Shown one piece after another: positions 29,958-39,500 of a stretch of 64,000 nt of DNA; position 1 is the stretch's first letter, and every line of letters begins with the position of its first letter. The position numbers and the translations under genes were made by a program. This DNA is from Mycobacterium asiaticum (GTDB lineage Bacteria; Actinomycetota; Actinomycetes; Mycobacteriales; Mycobacteriaceae), in assembly GCF_001673315.1 (NCBI RefSeq), contig NZ_LZLQ01000098.1:58819-122818 (forward strand). The letters run 5' to 3'. The notes beneath the pieces were generated by a model. The model ran no database searches. It had not been told where the DNA came from and saw only the letters and a program-made list of their open reading frames with translations.

Positions 29958-30803
29958 ATGGCTGACCGTCCGGTAACCCTGCTCGACAAGTCCGAAGTGC
30001 TGACCGGCCTCTTCACGGTGTGGGACGACCTTGATGAGTTGCTGCGCGGCCTGTCCGAGCCGGACTGGCGGACACCCAGCGCCCTGGCGGGCTGGGACGT
30101 GCAAGCCGTCGTATCGCACATCATCGGCACCGAATCGTTCCTGCAGGGGATCAGTCCGCCCGCGCCCGATGTCGACGTGTCCGCGCTGCAGCACGTCCGC
30201 AACGAGATCGGGGTGATGAACGAGTGCTGGGTGCGCCATCTCAGCCAGGAACCGGGCGCCACTGTGCTCGAGAAATTTCGCGAGGTGACCAGCACGCGAC
30301 GCAAAGTGCTCGACAATATGTCCGTCGACGACTGGAACGCGGTAGGCCCCACCCCCGCGGGCCCGGACAGCTACGGGCGGTTCATGCGCATCCGGGTGTT
30401 CGACTGCTGGATGCACGAGCAGGACATCCGGATCGGTCTGGGCCGGCCCTCCTCCGACGAGGATCTGACGGGTCCGGCTGCCCAACTGTCTCTGGCGGAG
30501 ATCGAAACTTCGATGGGATTCGTCGTCGGCAAGCGCGCCGGAGCGCCCGACGGTTCGCGGGTGCTCTTTGATCTGACCGGTCCGCTGGCCCGGCAGATGC
30601 GCGTGCGCGTCGATGGTCGCGCCCGGTTGGTTGACGACTTCGGCGGTCTGGACCCGACGACCACGATCCGCGTCGACGCGTTGCAATTCACCAGGCTTGC
30701 CGGTGGGCGCCCACTGTGCCCGCAGCGCAGTCAAGACATCGAATTTGACGGCGACGAAGAACTGGCGGCACGCATCGTCGAACAGTTGAATTTCGTGATC
30801 TGA
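29958..30803 (+). CDS. mycothiol-dependent maleylpyruvate isomerase-like (DinB-fold) protein
   Basis: A 281-residue protein of the DinB/MDMPI superfamily. An N-terminal four-helix domain (DDLDELLRGLSEPDWRTPSALAGWDVQAVVSHIIGTESF) carries one metal His, and FDCWMHEQDIRIGLG supplies the others. A C-terminal SCP2-like domain (VLFDLTGPLARQMRVRVDGRA) follows. This is the family arrangement of mycothiol-dependent isomerases or transferases. Length and position match Rv3099c. The reaction and substrate are unknown; a mycothiol-linked transfer is family inference. Confidence 0.82.
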   Translation: MADRPVTLLDKSEVLTGLFTVWDDLDELLRGLSEPDWRTPSALAGWDVQAVVSHIIGTESFLQGISPPAPDVDVSALQHVRNEIGVMNECWVRHLSQEPGATVLEKFREVTSTRRKVLDNMSVDDWNAVGPTPAGPDSYGRFMRIRVFDCWMHEQDIRIGLGRPSSDEDLTGPAAQLSLAEIETSMGFVVGKRAGAPDGSRVLFDLTGPLARQMRVRVDGRARLVDDFGGLDPTTTIRVDALQFTRLAGGRPLCPQRSQDIEFDGDEELAARIVEQLNFVI

Positions 30804-30962
30804 CGGCCTATTTCGCTGCGCTGGCAGCTTCAAGAAGGTCGCAAAGCGATCTATGTCACAAGATCGCGGTAAATGTTGATGTCGCCAGAGGGATGGGTAG
30901 CCGAAGTAGCACAGGCGCTTTCGCGCCAACAATCGACGGAAGCCTTAGGAGGCCTAACCATA

Positions 30963-31925
30963 ATGACTGCACCAGATACGACCAGACTGCTCGCGCAGCT
31001 TCGCACTCTGCTCGATCTGACCAACACCGAAATCCAGATCGCGGAGACTCGCGTAGCGCAGGCTCGCACCGAGGCCGTGCGCCGTGAGCTCACGCAGAAC
31101 GCTGAGAATGGCCGAGTTCGAGCCGAAGCCATCCAGTCGGCGATTCGCGAGTTGGGCGGTTACCCCGACGTGTTCGGCCCGTTCTTGGGTCGCGCCGCGG
31201 CTGCGGTGAAGGCCCTGACCGAACAGGCCGAGCCGTTCGACGAGGCACTGCTGGGTGACTTGGCTCTCGAGGACCAGCTGTTGGACCGCGCGCGCTACAC
31301 CAAGGCGCTTGCTGTCGCCGCTGAGAACAAGGCAGTTGAAGAGCTGGCGAATCGCCTCATCACCGCGCACGCGGCGACGGTCGACTGGCTGACCACCGTG
31401 CTCGCCGAGGACGCGCTGGGCGGTCCGGCCGCGCTGCGTCGTACCCCGGTGCAGGCTGCTGCCGGCACGGCGGTGAAGTTCGTCAACCTGCCCGTGACAT
31501 GGACGGCGCGCGGCGTCGACCGTGCCGTCGAGACCCTGCGCAACGCGGGTCCGGCGTTCAAGGAGCTGGTGGAGCGCGGCGGAAACGCCAGCGAGATCGC
31601 AGCGAAGGCCGTTTCTGCATCGCAGAACGCCGCGTTGCGGGCCGCGGAGCGCGTCACCCGCAACGAGGGCGCGGACCGTGCTGCGGATGCACTGCACCAG
31701 GGCCGCGAGACCGTTGGTGTCCTGGATGCCAGCGAGCTCCCGATCAAGAACTACGACGATCTGAACGTCAACGACGCCGTGGCCGCGATCAAGGATCTCG
31801 ACAAGCCGCGTGATGTGCGCGTCATCATCGCCTACGAGGAAGCGCACAAGGAGCGCCAGCGCATCATCTCGGCCGCGCAGACTCGCGTCGCCGCGATAGC
31901 CAAGGAGGCCGTCGGCATCAGCTAG
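30963..31925 (+). CDS. ferritin-like helical protein
   Basis: A 320-residue, almost entirely helical and charged protein. The first 160 residues form a plausible ferritin-like four-helix bundle (LLDLTNTEIQIAETRVAQ, LLGDLALEDQLLDRARYTKALAVAAENKAVEELANRLITAHAATVDWL) with Glu and His spaced as possible metal ligands. The C-terminal half is a long repetitive amphipathic region. There is no signal peptide. The start at ATG 30963 follows a strong AGGAGG at 30947-30952, which lies inside a small GCCT/AGGC hairpin. Upstream, 30804-30962 looks structured (GGCGC-TTTC-GCGCC stem), but I cannot assign a known riboswitch. Function unknown. Confidence 0.65.
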   Translation: MTAPDTTRLLAQLRTLLDLTNTEIQIAETRVAQARTEAVRRELTQNAENGRVRAEAIQSAIRELGGYPDVFGPFLGRAAAAVKALTEQAEPFDEALLGDLALEDQLLDRARYTKALAVAAENKAVEELANRLITAHAATVDWLTTVLAEDALGGPAALRRTPVQAAAGTAVKFVNLPVTWTARGVDRAVETLRNAGPAFKELVERGGNASEIAAKAVSASQNAALRAAERVTRNEGADRAADALHQGRETVGVLDASELPIKNYDDLNVNDAVAAIKDLDKPRDVRVIIAYEEAHKERQRIISAAQTRVAAIAKEAVGIS

Positions 31926-31989
31926 GCCGCGGTCGCGCCGAGTCCGGGCCGTCAACGCTCCACAGGCCCTGCTCGACGACTGACTAAGC

Positions 31990-32025
31990 CGAGTACCCCC
32001 GGTCGACGATGATCGGGGGTACTCG
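31990..32025 (+). terminator. strong hairpin between the ferritin-like gene and ssrA
   Basis: Perfect 12-base arms CGAGTACCCCCG and CGGGGGTACTCG are separated by 12 bases. There is no U-tract, as is usual for mycobacterial terminators. It lies 65 bases after the ferritin-like gene stop and 86 bases before the mature tmRNA end, so it probably ends the upstream transcript. Confidence 0.7.
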
Positions 32026-32110
32026 TCTGTCAAGGGAAGATAAATGCGTTGCCGCTGGTTGATAGACGCGTACTATGGGTTTTCCTGTCGGAAAGTCGGC
32101 AGGGATGCGA

Positions 32111-32478
32111 GGGGCTGAACGGTTTCGACTTCGCGCATCGAATCAAGGGAAGCGTGCCGGTGCAGGCAAGAGACCACCGTAAGCGTCGTTGCAACCAATT
32201 AAGCGCCGAGAACACTCAGCGCGACTTCGCTCTCGCTGCCTAAGCGACAGCAAGTCCGTCAGACCGGGAAAGCCCTCGACCCGGACCCTGGCGTCATTTA
32301 GAGGGATCCACCGATGAGTTCGGTCGCGGGACTCATCGGGACACCAACAGCGACTGGGATCGTCATCCTGGCTGGTTCGCGTGACCAGGAGATCCAAGTA
32401 GAGACATAGCGAACTGCGCACGGAGAAGTCTTGAGGGAATGCCGTAGGACCCGGGTTCGATTCCCGGCAGCTCCACCA
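32111..32478 (+). ncRNA. ssrA: transfer-messenger RNA (tmRNA)
   Basis: The 5' end GGGGCUGAACGGUUUCGACUUCG and the 3' end GGUUCGAUUCCCGGCAGCUCCACCA are the two tRNA-like halves. GGGGCUG pairs with CAGCUCC to make the acceptor stem, and CCA is encoded. The reading frame after the resume codon GCC at 32205 is AENTQRDFALAA followed by UAA at 32241-32243, a degradation tag ending in ALAA. M. tuberculosis has ADSHQRDYALAA at the same place, so the first half and one aromatic differ. It acts with SmpB to rescue stalled ribosomes. Confidence 0.97.
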
Positions 32479-32489
32479 AAGAATTGGTC

Positions 32490-32507
32490 AGGGCCGCAAG
32501 CCCTTTT
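32490..32507 (+). terminator. intrinsic terminator of ssrA
   Basis: AGGGC-CGCAA-GCCCT forms a short stem-loop followed by TTTT, beginning 12 bases after the CCA end of tmRNA. Confidence 0.7.
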
Positions 32508-32672
32508 CACAACGGAGGGGCCACGATCACCGAGGTCTTGGCCTTGGTGATTACCGCCGCTCGGACGGACCGCAGCAAACGGCCACGGAGCGGGCTGCAA
32601 CCGTGGCTGCCGACCACGACCAGTAGTGCTCGGCCCCCGTCGGCAAGACCACCGACCGTCTGCCAATGTGGT
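32507..32672 (-). pseudogene. universal stress protein C-terminal remnant
   Basis: The minus frame ending at TGA 32509-32507 reads ALLVVVGSHGCSPLRGRLL then RSVRAAVITKAKTSVIVAP. This is the C-terminal G-2x-G-9x-G(S/T)-type motif and last strand of a universal stress protein. About 55 codons remain, and no N-terminal two-thirds or start is found because the FKBP gene begins on the other strand. It is best read as a decayed gene fragment between ssrA and the FKBP gene. Confidence 0.6.
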
Positions 32673-32676
32673 GAGC

Positions 32677-33051
32677 ATGACTGCGAACAAACCCGAGATC
32701 GATTTCCCCGGTGGGGAGCCGCCCACCGGCCTGGTTGTCACCGACATCGTCGAGGGCGACGGTGCGGAGGCCACCGCCGGTAACACGGTGGTCGTGCACT
32801 ACGTCGGTGTGGCCCACTCCACCGGCGAGGAATTCGACGCTTCGTATAACCGCGGTGAGCCGTTGACGTTCCGACTCGGCGTCGGCCAGGTCATCCAGGG
32901 CTGGGACCAGGGTGTGCAGGGCATGAAGGTAGGCGGTCGCCGTCAGCTGCTCATCCCCGCCCACCTCGCCTACGGTGAGCGTGGTGCCGGTGGCGTCATC
33001 AAGCCCGGCGAGTCCCTGATCTTTGTGGTGGACCTGCTTGAGGTTAAGTAG
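32677..33051 (+). CDS. FKBP-type peptidyl-prolyl cis-trans isomerase
   Basis: A 124-residue single-domain FKBP catalysing proline isomerisation in the cytosol. Conserved residues are in VVHYVGVAHSTGEEFDASYNRGEPLTFRLGVGQVIQGWDQGVQGMKVGGRRQLLIP, with the active-site Tyr, Asp, Val-Ile and Trp all present, and the C-terminal AYGERGAGGVIKPGESLIFVVDLL. No signal peptide is visible. ATG 32677 is used, since upstream codons overlap the USP remnant. Small FKBPs of this type are common in actinobacteria, and the client is unknown. Confidence 0.92.
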   Translation: MTANKPEIDFPGGEPPTGLVVTDIVEGDGAEATAGNTVVVHYVGVAHSTGEEFDASYNRGEPLTFRLGVGQVIQGWDQGVQGMKVGGRRQLLIPAHLAYGERGAGGVIKPGESLIFVVDLLEVK

Positions 33052-33267
33052 CTACGGCCGGGACTAGCCTTTGTCAAGCAGACACCTGCGGCTCGTGCGT
33101 TCTGTCGGCCACGTCGTCGGGGTGAGAAGAGCGACGACACCAATCCGATTCGCATGCGTTGCCGCGCAGGCCAATTCACCTGCCTGTGCACCTAACACTG
33201 CGCAGCACAGCGGAATCCCCCTGCGACTCGATAGCAGTCCTGGCAGCGGGCAACCGCTTCGACCTAT

Positions 33268-34059
33268 TCAGATCAGTCTGGGTATCAACGCTTTTCGCTC
33301 GGGTGGATAATCGGGAAACTTCTCCTGATACCACCTGTGAGTGGCGAACGCCCGCGGCACCAAGTTGCCTGCCGTGATCAACAAAATGATCACCCCGGCG
33401 AGTGACCAGGTCAGCAGGGCGAACCCGGCCCACGCGATCAGCTCGCCCAGGTATGTCGGGCTGGTGACGAAGCGGAACCCGGCGCCGTACGGGATCTTGT
33501 ACTCGGTTGCGCCAGGGTTCGCTTTCTCGCGCAGGTTGCGCACGATCGACTCCGACCGGACCAGTAGGAGGAATCCGGCGAGGTAGACAACCAGCCCGGC
33601 AAGAAACCGTGGATCGGTCAACCAACCGACGGCGTACTGATGTTTGTAGTCATGGCTGAAGAACGCGCCGTTGAGGTAGCCGTGCATCGTGGTGATCACC
33701 ATCCCAAAGGCGAGCACGACGATATTGAAGCTGCCGCGTTTGCCTGGCACCTGTCTGATCGACAACGGGAAGAACCAACCTCGGTTGCCGTAATGCATTA
33801 GCCAGATTGCCGCGAGCACCAGCGGCGTGGCGTCGAATCGGCACGGCCCAGTGAGGTAGAAAATGCCGAACACCACGGTTGCGGGTATTTCCATGAGCCA
33901 CCAGCCGAGTTTCGGATTGAGATTTACTCCGCGCGCCGTGGCCCCGAATCGGCCGTAGGGACTCTGCCGGAACAAGCCGCCGATGATCACCAGGGCCGCG
34001 ATAACCAGACCTATCGTCACAACGGTGTCGTAAGTGGTGTTGCCGGTGTACCAGTTCAT
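33268..34059 (-). CDS. steroid 5-alpha-reductase-family membrane protein
   Basis: A 263-residue integral membrane protein of the 3-oxo-5-alpha-steroid 4-dehydrogenase/DUF1295 type with about six helices. The diagnostic C-terminal part is GAGFRFVTSPTYLGELIAWAGFALLTWS, then NLVPRAFATHRWYQEKFPDYPPERKALIPRLI, which in the family binds NADPH and shapes the active site. ATG 34059 is preceded by AAGGGAG. Members reduce enone double bonds in steroids or polyprenols. Mycobacteria handle sterols, but a sterol substrate here is inference. Confidence 0.83.
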   Translation of the reverse strand: MNWYTGNTTYDTVVTIGLVIAALVIIGGLFRQSPYGRFGATARGVNLNPKLGWWLMEIPATVVFGIFYLTGPCRFDATPLVLAAIWLMHYGNRGWFFPLSIRQVPGKRGSFNIVVLAFGMVITTMHGYLNGAFFSHDYKHQYAVGWLTDPRFLAGLVVYLAGFLLLVRSESIVRNLREKANPGATEYKIPYGAGFRFVTSPTYLGELIAWAGFALLTWSLAGVIILLITAGNLVPRAFATHRWYQEKFPDYPPERKALIPRLI

Positions 34060-34691
34060 CGAGCTCCCTTCGAGAGCTGACATCGTCGAGCATGTCAGGC
34101 GAGCATGCTTGCCGTAGTAGAACAACTTTTTATCAGTACGGGATCGGCAAGGCAGGTGAGGCGTCCGGCGGCGAAGTCTCCCGAAAAGACCTCACGCAGA
34201 TCAGGCGCATATCTTGGTCGTAAAAGTCGAACGACCCAAAGGAGCCATCGGTGGCTGTGGAGTTCCGTTGAACGGGGACCGACCCAACTGGGGTTGGGGG
34301 GAGAAGGAGCCCGTGCCGATGTTCACCGAGGCCGAGATCCGCTCGGCCTGCGAGGAGTCGGGGCTCCCGGATAGCAACGCCAACAGCGTCATTGAGCAAC
34401 TCATTGAGAATCGTCGGAGCGAGCGAGCTGCCGGGCGAGATCCAGGCGAAGGTGGCCTATCCGAACGAGACGCTGGGACTTAGCGCTGTGCGGGATGGGG
34501 CGGCCCGAGATCACGGGGAAGGCGGGCGCTCGCGACGGGCTGGTCGCGTTCCATCGCGTCGAACCTCGTGTACCGCTGACTGAAGATGAATCGACTGACT
34601 AAAGATGAATCGACCCGTGTGCGCATTGCCCGGCCCCGCGGTGGGTAACTGCTTATTACACAGCGGTCCACTAGACGAAGGCGAGTACGCG
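34060..34691. other. 632-base spacer with a doubtful reading frame
   Basis: This spacer lies between the 5-alpha-reductase-like and DUF1206 genes. A plus frame at 34214-34483 could encode 89 residues, with MFTEAEIRSACEESGLPDSNANSVIEQLIENRR as its only protein-like part. After that a second frame (from about 34420) continues ELPGEIQAKVAYPNETLGL, as if a frameshift had broken a longer gene. No ribosome site and no clear family were found, so I treat it as a possible relic. A duplicated GATGAATCGACTGACT-like segment occurs at about 34575-34615. Confidence 0.3.
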
Positions 34692-35528
34692 ATGAGCAGA
34701 GTGACTGTCAGTGCGCAAAGCCATGCGGGAGACGTCAGATCCAAAGTCGCGCGGGTCGGTCTGATAGGCAAGGGAGCGCTCTACGTGCTCCTGGGTTTCC
34801 TTGCGATCAAGGTCGCTATGGGTGATGGCTCCTCGGAAGGCGCTAGTAAGGCTGGGGCGATCCAAACGGTCGCGCAGGCGCCCTTCGGTAAGTTCCTGCT
34901 GATCGCCTTGACGGTGGCTCTGATCGCGTTGGTGGTGTGGAAATTCAGCCAGGCCGTCTCGGGTGATCCGATCGAAGGGTCGGACGGCAGCGATCGGGCC
35001 AAATATGCGGGCAAGGGCGTTCTTTACAGCGGTGCGGCGCTGGCGTCGCTGTCGATTCTCATCGGGAACTGGGGCGGCGATGCCGGCGCGGTCCCTAGTG
35101 GTGGCGGTGGTGGTGACGGCCAGCAGCATGCCGCCGGGGTGGTCATGAGTCTGCCCGGCGGACGGTGGATCGTGCTGATCGTCGGCCTCGCCGCAATCGG
35201 CTTCGGTGGCTACGAAATTTACAAGCACGCCATCAACCGGGGCTTCATGAAGCGCACCGGAACGCTGAGTCAGGACAAGCGAAAGGTCATCGAAGCGCTG
35301 GGCCGGTGCGGTTACGTGGGCAGTGGGCTGGTGGCCATCGGTGTCGGGTTCTTCTTCGTCATCGCCGCCCTGACTTTCGACCCGAGGAACGCCAAGGGGT
35401 TGTCCGGGCTGTTGGCCGAACTCGCCGGCCAGGGCTGGGGGCAGGTGGTCCTCTGGCTGATCGCCGTCGGCTTGTTCGCCTACGGTCTGTTCTCGTTCGC
35501 CGAGGCGCGCTACCGCCCCGCGACCTAG
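34692..35528 (+). CDS. DUF1206 multi-pass membrane protein
   Basis: A 278-residue membrane protein with six hydrophobic helices arranged as three repeated pairs. The DUF1206 signatures are ARVGLIGKGALYVLLGFLAIKVA, YAGKGVLYSGAALASLSI and RCGYVGSGLVAIGVGFFFVIAA, each a G-rich helix start. A Gly-rich loop (PSGGGGGDGQQH) separates the second and third pairs. The start ATG 34692 restores the soluble N-terminus SRVTVSAQSHAGD. The family has no established biochemical role; it is often found in stress-related neighbourhoods. Confidence 0.85.
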   Translation: MSRVTVSAQSHAGDVRSKVARVGLIGKGALYVLLGFLAIKVAMGDGSSEGASKAGAIQTVAQAPFGKFLLIALTVALIALVVWKFSQAVSGDPIEGSDGSDRAKYAGKGVLYSGAALASLSILIGNWGGDAGAVPSGGGGGDGQQHAAGVVMSLPGGRWIVLIVGLAAIGFGGYEIYKHAINRGFMKRTGTLSQDKRKVIEALGRCGYVGSGLVAIGVGFFFVIAALTFDPRNAKGLSGLLAELAGQGWGQVVLWLIAVGLFAYGLFSFAEARYRPAT

Positions 35529-35695
35529 CGCGGCTTGCAGACAACCGGCGCGTTCCACGGACTTCGAGAGCCGGTGCGAGTCACGGGTTGATCATGGTTC
35601 CGATCTCTCTGGTGGTCGGTAACCACAGCGCGCGCCGGACAGCTTGCAACACTCTTGCGTCGGCTGGCCGCCGCTGGCGCGATAGATTGCTACCC

Positions 35696-36499
35696 GTGAG
35701 CGAAGACAGAGTCCGGGTGCGGGTCGCCGACAACGGCGTGGCTACGGCGACCATGGTCCGTGCCGACAAGCACAACGCGCTCGACCAAGCGATGTTCGAA
35801 GGGTTGGTGGATGCCGCAGCGCGGCTGACCGGTGATTCGTCGGTTCGCGCTGTCGTCCTGCACGGTGAGGGCAAGAGCTTCTGCTCAGGTCTGGACGTGG
35901 CAAGTTTCATGGGCGGCGAAGGTGGCACCGGTGTCTTGTTGACCCGAGAAGAGGGCCGGCCGGCGAACCTCGCTCAGCGCGTGAGCTACGACTGGTCGTT
36001 GGTGCCGGTCCCGGTCATCGCCGCCATCCACGGCAACTGCTTCGGTGGCGGTCTGCAGATCGCGCTCGGCGCCGACATCCGGATCGCCGCGCCGGAGGCG
36101 AAGCTGAGCATCATGGAAATCAAGTGGGGACTCGTTCCCGACATGGGTATCACGCAGACGCTGCCGCGACTGCTACCGATCGACGTCGCGAAAGAGTTGA
36201 CGTTCACCGGCCGCATCGTGTCGGGCACCGAAGGCTCCGAACTCGGACTGGTCACGCGGACGGCGGCGGATCCGCTGTCAGCGGCGCTGGCCCTCGCGGA
36301 CGAGATCGCACAGAAGTCACCGGATGCCATTCGTGCCGCCAAGCGCCTGTACAACGAAACCTGGCTGAGCAACGACCCCGCGGGTGCACTCGAGCTCGAA
36401 TCTGTCCTGCAAACCGGGCTGATCGGCACGCCCAACCAGATTGCGGCCGTAGTCGCTGGAATGTCCGGAGAGCAACCGGTTTTCGCCGATCCCGTTTAA
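35696..36499 (+). CDS. crotonase/enoyl-CoA hydratase family protein
   Basis: A 267-residue crotonase-fold protein. SFCSGLDVASF is the first oxyanion-hole region and AIHGNCFGGGLQIALGADIRIAAPEAKLSIMEIKWGLVPDMG is the second, including Glu at the first catalytic position (MEIKWGLVPD). The GTG at 35696 starts the domain, and longer frames run into the previous gene. It may hydrate enoyl-CoA or act as an isomerase; the second catalytic Glu is not obvious, so the exact reaction is uncertain. It precedes the P450-reductase fusion by 84 bases. Confidence 0.85.
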   Translation: MSEDRVRVRVADNGVATATMVRADKHNALDQAMFEGLVDAAARLTGDSSVRAVVLHGEGKSFCSGLDVASFMGGEGGTGVLLTREEGRPANLAQRVSYDWSLVPVPVIAAIHGNCFGGGLQIALGADIRIAAPEAKLSIMEIKWGLVPDMGITQTLPRLLPIDVAKELTFTGRIVSGTEGSELGLVTRTAADPLSAALALADEIAQKSPDAIRAAKRLYNETWLSNDPAGALELESVLQTGLIGTPNQIAAVVAGMSGEQPVFADPV

Positions 36500-36583
36500 T
36501 GCCACGACATTAAAGAGCGGCCAAGCGGAGCCGTTGGATCCGCTGACGAAAATCGACCGGGTCGAAGGCCGCGCAGGAGGCCT

Positions 36584-39500
36584 ATGCTGCCCCACATGAG
36601 CGAGTTTCACGTGTCGTCGCCGCCGGAGCTTGACGGCGTTCCCTCAGCTGAGGGACTTCTTCCCGGGCGCGATCAACTCCTCGGCCGTCCGCGGGCGCTA
36701 GCCGTGGACCTACTCGGCGAATTGCACGGTCCGCTGTTCTACGCGGACTTCAACGGCGGCATCAGGAAGCTCTACGCGTGTTCGCTGGAACTCGTCACCG
36801 AGCTGTGCGACGAAAACCGCTTCGCCAAGAACCTCACCACCACCCTCGCCCGAGTACGGCCGCTGGCCGGCGACGGCCTCTTCACGGCCTTCCACGGCGA
36901 ACCCAACTGGCAACGAGCACACGATGTGCTGCTACCCGGATTCAGTTACGCAGGGTTGCGCGCCTATCACGACGCGATGCTGGACATCAACAACAAACTG
37001 ATCGCACGGTGGGACGCCAGCGCCGGGATCGGGCCGGTGGATGTGTCGAACGACTTGCAGAAACTGGCCATGGACACCGTGGCGCTGGCGGGATTCGGTT
37101 CGCGCTTCGACTCTTTCGAGTATCCGGGCCTGGCTCCTATCCCGCAGAGCTTCACAACAGCACTGGGGGAGTTGGCGTCTCAAACTCCGACGGCCGTGTT
37201 CAACGAGGAACTGAGCACTTTGTACCGGTTCATCGACGGGTTGATAGCCGAGCACAGGTCTGGTGGCGAGTCCGAGGACCTGTTGGCCCTGATGCTGCAG
37301 CAGGATCCGGACGGCAGACCCGTTTTGGACACCGACAATATCCGCAATCAGATCATGACCTTCCTGATCGCCGGACAACTCACCACGTCGGAGTTAATGC
37401 CCAACACGCTGTTCAACATCGTCAGCGATCCGGCGGTGCTGCACCGGGTGCAGGCGGAGGTGGACTCCGTATTCGGAACCCAGGACGACTACCAGCCCGG
37501 ATACGACGACATCGGCAAGCTGAGCTATCTTCGGCAGGCCATCGAGGAAACCCTGCGGCTGTCGCCGCCGGTGCTGAACTTCGATCGAATGGCATTGGAA
37601 GACACCGTGATCGGCGGCAAGTATCCGATCAAGCGCGGTGAGGCGGTAACCGTACTCACCGGGGCATTGCACCGTCAGCCGCAATGGGGCGACAATGTCG
37701 AACTCTTCGATCCCGACCGCTTTACTCCCGAACGTTCGGCTGCCCGGCCTGCCGCGTTGTTCAAACCCTTCGGGACCGGGGCTCGATCCTGCATCGGCCG
37801 ACAATTCGCCCTGCATGAGTCCACAATGGCGCTGGCTCGGCTCATTCACCGCTACCGCCTCATCGACACCTACCACTATGTGCCGCAGTGGGAAACCCCG
37901 AACAGCCGCCGCCCCGTCGGATTCCATCTCGACGTCCTGCGGCGCACTCCGCAGGACCGTACGGTCGTCGCGCCGCCTGCGGAGGGCGACGCACCGAGCG
38001 CGGAACCACACCCAACGGCGATCACCGCAGGCACCAGACTGGCCATCTTTTACGGCTCGAACCTCGGAACGTGCCGGGCGCTGGCCCGTCAATTCGCCGA
38101 CGATGCAACGGCTTTGGGCTGCTCAGCGACGGTGGCCCGCCTCGACGACGCCGTCGGCGGTTTCCCCGATGCCGAGGCCGTGCTGATCATTGCGTCCTCC
38201 TACAACGGACAGCCGACCGACGACGCGCGCGGCTTCTACACCTGGCTACTCGACTCGAGTACCACTCTGAGTCCGGTGCTCAACGTTGCGGTTCTCGGTG
38301 TGGGAGACCACAACTGGGCCGAGACTTACCAGGCTGTTCCGCAGCGCATCGACGAGCGGCTCGGCGAGCTGCAAGCCAACCAATTGGTGCCGCGGGCAGC
38401 GGCAGACACCTCCGGAGACATGGTCGGCACAATCGAGGAGTTCGCTGCCGCGCTGTGGTCGTCGTTGGCCGAACTTTTCGGGGACCCCGACGCCGCGCCA
38501 CTCACGGATGCGGACGAACCGCTTTACGAACTGCGCCGGATCGTCGGTCCGGTGACGGCGGCCATGGACGCACGGTCGTCGGTGATCCCGATGACTGTCG
38601 TCGAGCGAACCGAACTGGTCAGAGCTGGTCTGGGGCAAGCCAAAACCAATGTCCGCGTGGAACTTCCGGATGGCATCGACTACCAGACCGGTGATCACCT
38701 CACGGTGATGGCGGACAACCCGCCCGCGGTTGTCGACGCGGCTTTGGCCCAACTCGGCATTGATCCCGGACTGCGGTTGGCGATCAATCCGCGGCGCAGT
38801 TCGCGGCGGCTCATCGCGTTGGACCGTGAGGTCAGTGTTCGCGAACTGCTCACGCACTTCGTCGAATTACAGAAATCGGTGACGAGCAGTCAACTGCACC
38901 GCCTTGCGGCGGCCAACAGTGATCCAGCGCAGCGCCAGCGGCTCACGGAGCTGGCCGAGGAACCGGGCGGTTGCCCGTTCAGCGTGCTGGAATGCCTCAG
39001 TGAATACCCGGCCTGCGTTCTCACCGGCGCCGAACTTCTCGAACTGCTCGATCCCATGGTGCCGAGGCACTATTCGATCGCATCGTCGTCACTGCTGTCG
39101 CCACGCACGGTGGGGCTGGTCGTCAGTGTGCTCGATGCGCCCGCTCGCTCCGGGCGCGGCCTGTTCAAAGGCGTCGCCTCCAACTACCTCGCGACAGTCC
39201 AACCGGGGCAGTCGATCCGGGCCCGCGTGGACCCGGCCCGCCAGGCGTTCCGGTCCGGTGCCGATCCGGCCAAGAACGTCATCCTGGTCAGTGCCGGAAC
39301 TGGGGTAGCACCGTTCCTCGGTTTCCTCGGCGACCGACTGGCCGCCCAACAGACCGGTGCGCCGGTAGAGCCTGCGTTGTGCTTCTTCGGAGTGCGCGAC
39401 CCGGAGGTCGACTACATCTTCCGGGACCGGTTCGAGCAGGCCGAAGCCATCGGCATCGTGCAGATGCGTCCCGCGTTCTCCCGGGCGCCGCAAGACGGTG

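Noticed and set aside
30804..30962. Riboswitch before the ferritin-like gene
   Set aside because: The leader has a GGCGC hairpin and a stem over the ribosome site, but I could not fit it to the c-di-AMP, cobalamin or magnesium riboswitch consensus.
34392..34583. 63-codon plus frame in the spacer before the DUF1206 gene
   Set aside because: It has no start signal and reads arginine-rich after about 30 codons. At most it is the shifted tail of a broken gene, as noted for the spacer.
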